From contig JBILTS010000126.1 in NCBI GenBank assembly GCA_044371405.1, forward strand, positions 1-6,412: a DNA stretch of 6,412 nucleotides, in the 5' to 3' direction. The DNA comes from RGEC01 sp044371405 (GTDB taxonomy: Bacteria; Bacteroidota; Bacteroidia; NS11-12g; UBA955). Shown here piece after piece: positions 1 to 5,758 of this stretch (position 1 is the first letter of the stretch; the number at the start of each line of letters is the position of its first letter). Under the pieces are notes generated by a model. The model did not search any database. It was not told the DNA's origin and saw only the letters and a program-made list of their open reading frames with translations. A program made the position numbers and the translations under genes.

Positions 1-1519
1 GGTGTACTTAACCCCGTTTTTAGGTGGACTGTTGGCAGATCGACTTCTTGGATATCGCAACTCCATCATTGCAGGTGGCCTTTTGATGGCTACCGGTTAC
101 TTTATGCTTGCTATTCACGGAGAAACACCATTCTATGCCGGTTTGTTATTTATCATTCTTGGCAATGGTTTTTTTAAACCCAATATTTCAGCCCTGCTGG
201 GAAATTTATATAACGCAGAACCCTACAAAGCCAATAAGGATAGCGGTTACAATATCTTTTACATGGGTATCAATATTGGTGCCTTTGCTTGCAACTTTGT
301 GGCCGCCTACCTGCGCATCAATTATGGCTGGGGATGGGCTTTTGCTGCGGCTGGTGTAGGAATGCTGCTGGGGTTGCTGATATTTATTTTTGCATTGAAA
401 CATGTAAAAGAGGCCGATGTGATAAAACCCATGGAAGATGGCGATATGCCCACCTCCAAAATTTTGCTTTTTACGCTGGTACCCATGTTTGTTTTTGGCA
501 TACTGGGTTATTTAATACCCGGCAATTTGCTTGGCACTGACAGCAACGATGCTTTTATTTTCGGATGTATTCCCGTGATTGCATTTTTTATTTATTTATT
601 TTGGTCGGCACGGCAGGAAGACAAGCGCCCTATTGGTGCACTGCTCGCTGTATATGGCTGTTTGGTGGTCTTTTGGGCGGTGTTCCATCAAAATGGTGAT
701 GCGTTAACAGTGTGGGCGGAACAGCATACCGACAGGGTGCCCGGAGAAGTAACAGGGAAGACGCTTAATGTGTTGAACTTAAATCAAACTGTCACCAATG
801 ACAGCATCAGTCGTCTGAGCGATTCAGCGTTCGCTGCCCACAAAAAGGCCGTTCAAAAGCAGGATTCCATACTGAAAGCGGAAAATAAATCTTCAGAAAG
901 ACTCGCACTGGCTAAGACCCTCAAGGCGCAGACCGCCAGTCGAAAATATTTCAAAAATTTACCTAAGGAGCAAATCCCCGCAGAAGGCAAAAGTTTGAAA
1001 TTGATTTCTACTGAGCTGTATCAAAGCATCAATCCTTTCTGGGTAATCCTGTTAACGCCGGTTGTAGTAGGTTTTTGGGGATTGTTGAGACGCAGAAAAA
1101 GGGAACCAACCACAGCGGCAAAAATTGCCGTTGGTTTGGTAATTACTGCCCTCAGTGCACTGGTTATGGTGGGAGCAGTGAAGTCTACGGATATTGAACA
1201 CGCAAAGGCAAGTTCCTTTTGGTTGGTTGCATCCTATGCTGTAATCACGCTGGGCGAACTTTGCTTATCACCCATGGGATTGTCGCTGGTATCTAAGCTG
1301 AGTCCGCCTAGAATCACAGCCCTGATGATGGGTGGTTTCTTTTTAAGTACCTCGGTAGGGAACAAGCTTTCAGGTATGCTGAGCGGAATGTGGGAAAAGT
1401 ATGAAGACAAATCACATTTCTTTCTTTTGAATTGTGTTTTGGCACTTTTAGCCGGGTTGCTTATGTTTGCAATGCTCAGATGGTTAAATCGGGTAATGAA
1501 AGAAAAGAACATTATATAG
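1..1519 (+). CDS. Peptide MFS transporter, POT/PTR family (first of a tandem pair; 5' end missing)
   Basis: This is an inner-membrane proton-coupled importer of di- and tripeptides. About 505 residues are visible. The frame is open from the window edge and begins inside TM2 (YLTPFLGG), so TM1 and its ExxERFxYYG motif lie upstream, and the GTG at base 2 is not the real start. Seen (residues counted from base 2): FKPN with the TM4 lysine K59 (43-67), the PTR2 signature FYMGINIGAF (86-95), two extra hydrophobic helices before TM7 (about 154-172 and 183-201) that correspond to the HA/HB pair of many bacterial POTs, TM7 ending FWAVFHQNG (H229), a long polar loop of about 110 residues (232-341), then TM8-TM12 with GELCLSPMG in TM10 (E419). 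TM7 has His where many POTs carry Asp or Glu; from memory this H-Q form recurs in a Bacteroidota subgroup. It is co-directional with the paralogue that starts 10 bases downstream. The family call is secure; the peptide substrate is inferred from the family. Confidence 0.95.
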   Translation, partial: VYLTPFLGGLLADRLLGYRNSIIAGGLLMATGYFMLAIHGETPFYAGLLFIILGNGFFKPNISALLGNLYNAEPYKANKDSGYNIFYMGINIGAFACNFVAAYLRINYGWGWAFAAAGVGMLLGLLIFIFALKHVKEADVIKPMEDGDMPTSKILLFTLVPMFVFGILGYLIPGNLLGTDSNDAFIFGCIPVIAFFIYLFWSARQEDKRPIGALLAVYGCLVVFWAVFHQNGDALTVWAEQHTDRVPGEVTGKTLNVLNLNQTVTNDSISRLSDSAFAAHKKAVQKQDSILKAENKSSERLALAKTLKAQTASRKYFKNLPKEQIPAEGKSLKLISTELYQSINPFWVILLTPVVVGFWGLLRRRKREPTTAAKIAVGLVITALSALVMVGAVKSTDIEHAKASSFWLVASYAVITLGELCLSPMGLSLVSKLSPPRITALMMGGFFLSTSVGNKLSGMLSGMWEKYEDKSHFFLLNCVLALLAGLLMFAMLRWLNRVMKEKNII

Positions 1520-1529
1520 CACAAACAAT

Positions 1530-3089
1530 ATGAACAACAACCTCAAACTTTTACTGGCCTTTGTAATCAGCCTGGCCGGCAGTATCTTTCTTATGAATGT
1601 ATTTGCCGGAATGAGCTTTGACAATGCATCACAGGCATTCCAGATGTACATGTATTCATCTGTTATTGCCATCATTACAACTGTAATGGTATGGATTTTC
1701 AACCAAAAAGAGCATCCTGCCGGATTGCGTTTACTTTTCTTTACAGAGATGTGGGAGCGCTTTAGCTACTATGGAATGCGCGGACTTTTGATTTTGTATC
1801 TGACAAAATCATTCATTGAAGGAGGTCTCGGTTTTTCTGATGACAATGCAGGATTGATTTACGGTGTTTACACCGGTTTGGTTTACCTCACGCCCATTCT
1901 TGGTGGCTGGATTGCAGATAATTACATTGGGCAGCGCAGGGCAATTACCATTGGTGGTATTTTAATGGCCCTGGGCCAGTTTTCACTGGCATCTCAAATG
2001 GGTCTGGGTAGCTTTTATGCGGGTTTAGGACTTCTGATTATTGGAAATGGATTTTTCAAGCCCAATATTTCAATTATTGTTGGTCAGCTTTATGACAATA
2101 ATGATCCACGTAAAGACGGTGCTTTCAACATATTCTATATGGGCATCAACCTGGGTGCATTTTTGGCCCCACTGGTTTGCGGTTTTCTTGCAGAAGATTT
2201 CATGGCCACCAAAGAAACCCTGGCCGACGGTTCTGTGAAAATTTCCAAATATGCATTTCAATATGGATTTCTAGCCGCAGGTATCGGTATGGCCATTGGC
2301 CAGATCCTGTTCAACCTGCTGGGTCAAAAATACTTGGGAGATAAGGGCTTACGTCCCCAAAACAAAAATACAGAAGCCGGCGATATTGTTGATGATATGG
2401 GTAAAGTTACATCGGGCAACGGTTTGAATAAAGAGGAAAAAGACCGTACCTGGGTTATCATCATTCTGGTGGCATTCGTAACCTTTTTCTGGGCTGGATT
2501 TGAGCAGGCAGGCGGAGCATTTTCGCTTTACACCGATAAATTCATTGACAGGGAAGTGAGCGGTTATCTGATTCCAACTTCTTTCTTCCAAAGTGTTAAC
2601 CCCATTTTTATTGTCATGCTGGCACCATTGTTTACATTGCTGTGGGCCTATCTGAACCGCAAGGGAAAGGAACCCAATACCCCAATAAAAATGGGCTTGG
2701 GTATGATTCTGCTTGGGCTTGGTTTTCTATTGATGGTGGGAGCGGTAATGGAGCGTGGAAACGCCGGAAGCGATGAGGCAATCAAGGCCAACATCATGTG
2801 GATGCTGGGCACCTATCTCATACACACTTGCGGTGAGCTGTGCCTCAGCCCAATTGGTTTGTCAATGGTAACAAAACTTGCACCAGTTAAGCTGGCATCC
2901 ATGCTGATGGGTGTTTGGTTCCTAAGTAGTTTTGTAGCCAATAACCTGGCCGGTTTAACGGTGGGTTTTGTTGAAAAACTGGGTCCTTATACCATCTTTG
3001 CCGGAATTGCAGGTTTTGTAATTGTGTTGGGTCTAATACTGATTAGTTTGAATAAAGTGCTTCTTAAAATGATGCACGGCGTTCGTTAA
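1530..3089 (+). CDS. Peptide MFS transporter, POT/PTR family (second of the pair, complete, N-terminally extended)
   Basis: This is a complete 519-residue inner-membrane proton/oligopeptide symporter, paralogous to the gene upstream. Seen: EMWERFSYYG at 73-82 (the ExxERFxYYG proton-coupling motif with E73, E76 and R77), FKPN with K177 in TM4, FYMGINLGAF at 202-211, FWAGFEQ in TM7 with E325, and GELCLSPIG with E436 in TM10. All key charged positions of the family are therefore present. Two features stand out. About 60 residues precede the usual POT start and contain two likely membrane helices (about 6-26 and 39-57). The TM6-TM7 linker (267-306) is wholly polar, so the HA/HB helices found in the upstream gene are absent. 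The predicted total is still 14 helices. The ATG at 1530 is preferred because it lies 10 bases after the upstream stop; a later in-frame ATG at 1686 would give a conventional N-terminus, but no ribosome site is visible at either. It is probably co-transcribed with the first gene and ends before the terminator at 3160. Confidence 0.95.
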   Translation: MNNNLKLLLAFVISLAGSIFLMNVFAGMSFDNASQAFQMYMYSSVIAIITTVMVWIFNQKEHPAGLRLLFFTEMWERFSYYGMRGLLILYLTKSFIEGGLGFSDDNAGLIYGVYTGLVYLTPILGGWIADNYIGQRRAITIGGILMALGQFSLASQMGLGSFYAGLGLLIIGNGFFKPNISIIVGQLYDNNDPRKDGAFNIFYMGINLGAFLAPLVCGFLAEDFMATKETLADGSVKISKYAFQYGFLAAGIGMAIGQILFNLLGQKYLGDKGLRPQNKNTEAGDIVDDMGKVTSGNGLNKEEKDRTWVIIILVAFVTFFWAGFEQAGGAFSLYTDKFIDREVSGYLIPTSFFQSVNPIFIVMLAPLFTLLWAYLNRKGKEPNTPIKMGLGMILLGLGFLLMVGAVMERGNAGSDEAIKANIMWMLGTYLIHTCGELCLSPIGLSMVTKLAPVKLASMLMGVWFLSSFVANNLAGLTVGFVEKLGPYTIFAGIAGFVIVLGLILISLNKVLLKMMHGVR

Positions 3090-3100
3090 AAAGTTATACT

Positions 3101-3159
3101 ATATGTGTCGTCCTAAAATAAGTTCAATTGTTGTCAACTTATTTTAGGACGGGACATAT
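3101..3159. repeat. Long near-perfect inverted repeat (hairpin), possibly a MITE or insertion-sequence remnant
   Basis: Bases 3109-3124 (CGTCCTAAAATAAGTT) are the exact reverse complement of 3136-3151. The pairing resumes outward as ATATGT (3101-3106) with ACATAT (3154-3159), after one G/G mismatch and one G-U pair. The arms are thus 24 bases around an 11-base loop. No T-run follows on the + strand, so it is not a textbook terminator, although it lies just 11 bases after the transporter stop and could help to end or protect that mRNA. The segment 3104-3156 has TGT...ACA ends, and its two halves resemble insertion-sequence termini brought together without a transposase. No clean target-site duplication is seen; TAT at 3100-3102 and 3157-3159 is the nearest. 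The inverted repeat is certain, its nature is not. Confidence 0.8.
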
Positions 3160-3197
3160 CAATAAATAAAGGGGCTAGAAGGCCCCTTTATTTATTG
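3160..3197 (+). terminator. Rho-independent terminator of the transporter pair
   Basis: CAATAAATAAAGGGGC (3160-3175) pairs perfectly with 3182-3197 around the 6-base loop TAGAAG. The GC core (GGGGC/GCCCC) is followed on the + strand by TTTATTTATT, the usual shape of an intrinsic terminator. It sits 70 bases past the second transporter stop and immediately abuts the inverted repeat at 3101-3159. The upstream arm is A-rich, so it would look similar from the other strand, but no minus-strand gene ends here. It should insulate the dehydrogenase gene from transporter transcription. Confidence 0.85.
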
Positions 3198-3228
3198 GTG
3201 GCCTAACCATCTTAAAATACTATTTTTG
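3195..3228 (+). promoter_or_regulatory. Candidate Bacteroidota-type promoter of the nucleotide-sugar dehydrogenase gene
   Basis: TATTTTTG at 3221-3228 matches the Bacteroidota -7 consensus TAnnTTTG exactly. A TTG at 3195-3197 lies 23 bases upstream, at the long end of the accepted spacing, and falls inside the terminator's downstream arm. Only 10 bases separate the -7 box from the ATG at 3239, so the transcript leader would be a few nucleotides at most. The -7 box also forms half of a small palindrome, AAAATA-C-TATTTT (3214-3226), which may be chance in AT-rich DNA. The terminator just upstream supports the need for a promoter here. Confidence 0.55.
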
Positions 3229-3238
3229 CATATCCATT

Positions 3239-4540
3239 ATGGAAATGTTTGAACAGGTTTCTTCAGGCCAAAAAAGTATATGTGTCATAGGCCTTGGCTA
3301 TGTGGGCCTGCCCATTGCTCTTGAGTTTGCCCGTAAATTTCGGGTGGTTGGTTTTGATATCAATGATGAGCGAATAAAGCTTATGCAGCAGGGGATTGAC
3401 CCCAGCAAGGAAATAGAGGCAAAAGATTTTGAAGGCAGAAATATCATTTTCACTTCTCATCCCGATGACATTAAGGAATGTTCGGTTTATATCGTGGCAG
3501 TGCCTACCCCAATTAATGATTCGAACGAACCGGAACTAAAACCGCTTATTGGGGCCAGCACAGCTGTTGCAAATGCCATCAGTAAAGGAGACTATGTGAT
3601 TTATGAAAGCACTACCTATCCGGGTTGCACTGAGGAAGACTGTGTGCCGGTTATAGAGCAAATCAGTGGATTGAAGATGGGTGAAGATTTCAAAGTGGGG
3701 TATTCCCCTGAGCGTATCAACCCGGGAGATAAAGAACGTCCGCTCACTAAAATTCTGAAGATTGTGAGTGGCAGTGATGATGAAGCTTTGCGCAATGTTT
3801 CAAAACTTTATGCCAGTATAATTACTGCCGGTGTATACGAGGCAGCATCCATTAAAGTAGCCGAGGCTGCAAAAATTATTGAAAACACGCAGCGTGATGT
3901 CAATATTTCGCTGATGAATGAGCTTTCCATGATATTCAATAAAATTGGAATCAGCACGCACGATGTAATTGACGCTGCAGCCACCAAGTGGAATTTTCAT
4001 CGTTATCAGCCCGGTCTTGTTGGCGGACACTGCATAGGTGTAGATCCATATTATCTCTTGCACAAAGCCGAGGCCATGGGCTTGCATCCCCGGGTGATTG
4101 CGGCAGGAAGATTTACCAATGATAACATGCCTGCACACATTGCCCAAAAAGCAGTAAAAAAGCTTAATGCACGTGGTAAAGTGGTGAAGGATTGTAGAAT
4201 CCTGGTCATGGGTGCTACATTCAAAGAAAATGTGGCTGATATACGAAACAGTAAAATTGTGGATGTTGTTAACGAACTGGTTTCCTACTCAGTTAATGTG
4301 GATGTGGTGGATCCTTATGCCAGTTCCGCTGAACTTAAACATGAATATGGTTTTGGCCTGGCATCCGAACCCTGTGGCCAATATGATGGAATCATTCTTG
4401 CCGTATCGCACGATCAGTATAAAAATCTTCCGGCTGCATGGTTTGAACAGCACGCTGCGGAAGACGGCTTCTTTTTTGACATCAAGGCACTGTTTAGAAA
4501 TCCCGAAAGTCGTCCGGCGCTGGATTACTGGAGTTTATAG
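3239..4540 (+). CDS. tviB: Nucleotide-sugar dehydrogenase, TviB/WbpO type (UDP-N-acetylhexosamine 6-dehydrogenase)
   Basis: This cytosolic NAD-dependent enzyme oxidises C6 of a UDP-N-acetylhexosamine (UDP-GlcNAc or UDP-GalNAc) to the uronic acid, a precursor for capsule, O-antigen or exopolysaccharide. Its 433 residues match the family length. Seen: N-terminal Rossmann motif GLGYVGLP (18-25), AVPTP (87-91), YESTTYPG (122-129), GYSPERINPGD (154-164), the central helix KVAEAAKIIENTQRD with the likely catalytic-site lysine K206, GLVGGHC with nucleophile C265, and the C-terminal UDP-binding domain with GATFKENVADIRNS (325-338). No key residue is missing. The wording of these motifs follows Salmonella TviB and Pseudomonas WbpO rather than UDP-glucose dehydrogenase; which amino sugar is used cannot be told. 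Start: ATG at 3239, with another ATG two codons later equally possible. No polysaccharide genes flank it. Its last codon and stop overlap the end of folC on the other strand. Confidence 0.93.
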   Translation: MEMFEQVSSGQKSICVIGLGYVGLPIALEFARKFRVVGFDINDERIKLMQQGIDPSKEIEAKDFEGRNIIFTSHPDDIKECSVYIVAVPTPINDSNEPELKPLIGASTAVANAISKGDYVIYESTTYPGCTEEDCVPVIEQISGLKMGEDFKVGYSPERINPGDKERPLTKILKIVSGSDDEALRNVSKLYASIITAGVYEAASIKVAEAAKIIENTQRDVNISLMNELSMIFNKIGISTHDVIDAAATKWNFHRYQPGLVGGHCIGVDPYYLLHKAEAMGLHPRVIAAGRFTNDNMPAHIAQKAVKKLNARGKVVKDCRILVMGATFKENVADIRNSKIVDVVNELVSYSVNVDVVDPYASSAELKHEYGFGLASEPCGQYDGIILAVSHDQYKNLPAAWFEQHAAEDGFFFDIKALFRNPESRPALDYWSL

Positions 4541-5758
4541 TATTTCTGCAACCACAAAGGTGCTACCGCCAATGTAAATACTGTCTGCAGGCAGGGCATT
4601 TTTTACTGCGGCTTGATAAGCATGCTGAACACTTTCATACACCTTGCCGCTTAATCCTTGTTTTTTAGCTTCAGTAGCCAGGATTTCTGCATCAAGTCCC
4701 CTGAAAATATTTGGTTTGCAGAAGTAATACTGAGCTGATCTGGGTAGTAGTGTGAGTATTTTGGCAATATCTTTCTCCTTTACCATTCCTATTACCAGGT
4801 GTAGTTTACCCTTTGAAACTTGGTGCAACTGTTGCATGGTTTGTGCGATTCCATCCAAGTTATGGGCTGTGTCTGCAACGATAAATGGTGCATCGTGTAA
4901 AACTTCCCAGCGACCTCGAAGACCGGTAATTGATTGCACATCCTGCAGTGCTTCCAATATCAGGTGTTCGGAAAAATGATATCCTTGTAATTCCAAAGCC
5001 TTGATAGCAGACTTTAGTGTTCCCAGGTTTTTTACCTGATATTGTCCTTTCAACACGCATTTTTCAATCCAGCGGGGAGGAGCCATGATACCGTATGACA
5101 GCGGTGAGTCCGTGTTTCTGGCTATTTTCTCAAATACCTCAGCAGTTTCTGATACTGTTTCACCTACCACAGCTGCAACATTTGGTTTGAAAATACCCGC
5201 CTTTTCCGTGGCTATTTTGCCAAGGGTGTCTCCCAAAAACTCCATATGATCCCAGCCGATATTGGTAATAATACTCAGTTCAGGTGTTATTATATTGGTG
5301 CTATCCAGCCTTCCACCCATTCCTACCTCTATAATGGTAATATCTACTTTGGATTGGCTGAAATATTCAAAAGCCATTCCGACTGTTAATTCAAAAAATG
5401 AAGGTGATATTTTCTCAATTATTGGTCGCATAGATTCCGTAAACTGAATCACAAAGTCTTTTGAAATCATTTCACCATTAATTCTGATTCTTTCCCGAAA
5501 ATCTTTAAGATGCGGCGATGTATAAAGTCCTGTTTTGTAGCCATGTTTGATGAAAATGGCTGCAAGCATAGAACTGACAGAACCCTTACCGTTGGTTCCG
5601 CCCACATGAATACTCTTGAAATTATGCTGAGGATTTTTTAGAAAGTCGCATAAAGCAATGGTGTTTGACAAATCTGCTTTATAGGCAGCAGCACCAATAT
5701 GCTGAAAAACCGGTAATCTGGAATAAAGAAATTCCAGGGTTTCTTCGTAATTTGTCAT
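4535..5758 (-). CDS. folC: Bifunctional folylpolyglutamate synthase / dihydrofolate synthase
   Basis: This cytosolic ATP-dependent Mur-ligase-fold enzyme joins glutamate to dihydropteroate, giving dihydrofolate, and then extends the polyglutamate tail of folates. Its 407 residues are slightly short for the family but complete. Seen: IGAAAYKADL near the N-terminus (21-30), P-loop GGTNGKGSV (53-61), SPHLKDFRERI (81-91), EVGMGGRLDSTN (144-155), TNIGWDHMEFLG (165-176), EKAGIFK (185-191), RGRWE (281-285) and DTAHN (296-300), where many other phyla have DGAHNP. Whether both activities are present cannot be read from sequence. The ATG shares its A with the stop of the preceding TonB-like gene (TAATG), fixing the start and implying translational coupling. 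The stop TAA lies inside the opposing dehydrogenase gene, giving a 6-base convergent overlap. Promoter and operon head are beyond the right edge. Confidence 0.96.
   Translation of the reverse strand: MTNYEETLEFLYSRLPVFQHIGAAAYKADLSNTIALCDFLKNPQHNFKSIHVGGTNGKGSVSSMLAAIFIKHGYKTGLYTSPHLKDFRERIRINGEMISKDFVIQFTESMRPIIEKISPSFFELTVGMAFEYFSQSKVDITIIEVGMGGRLDSTNIITPELSIITNIGWDHMEFLGDTLGKIATEKAGIFKPNVAAVVGETVSETAEVFEKIARNTDSPLSYGIMAPPRWIEKCVLKGQYQVKNLGTLKSAIKALELQGYHFSEHLILEALQDVQSITGLRGRWEVLHDAPFIVADTAHNLDGIAQTMQQLHQVSKGKLHLVIGMVKEKDIAKILTLLPRSAQYYFCKPNIFRGLDAEILATEAKKQGLSGKVYESVQHAYQAAVKNALPADSIYIGGSTFVVAEIL

Noticed and set aside
2..4. GTG at the window edge as the start of the first transporter
   Set aside because: It falls within TM2, and TM1 with the ExxERF motif is missing, so the gene starts upstream of the window.
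1234..1702. Two minus-strand frames across the junction of the transporter genes
   Set aside because: They are antisense to conserved membrane segments, with no recognisable domain.
3800..4147. 115-codon open frame on the minus strand inside the dehydrogenase gene
   Set aside because: It lies antisense to strongly conserved enzyme motifs, resembles no family I know and has no promoter; it is a shadow of the real gene.
4212..4577. 121-codon + strand frame overlapping the end of the dehydrogenase gene and of folC
   Set aside because: Its composition (many Met, Trp and Leu) is that of an out-of-frame reading, and both overlapping genes are well supported.
4581..4604. CTGTC-TGCA-GGCAG stem followed by T6, a possible + strand terminator for the dehydrogenase gene
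   Set aside because: The stem is only 5 pairs including a G-U, four bases separate it from the T-run, and it lies within folC coding sequence; too weak to call.
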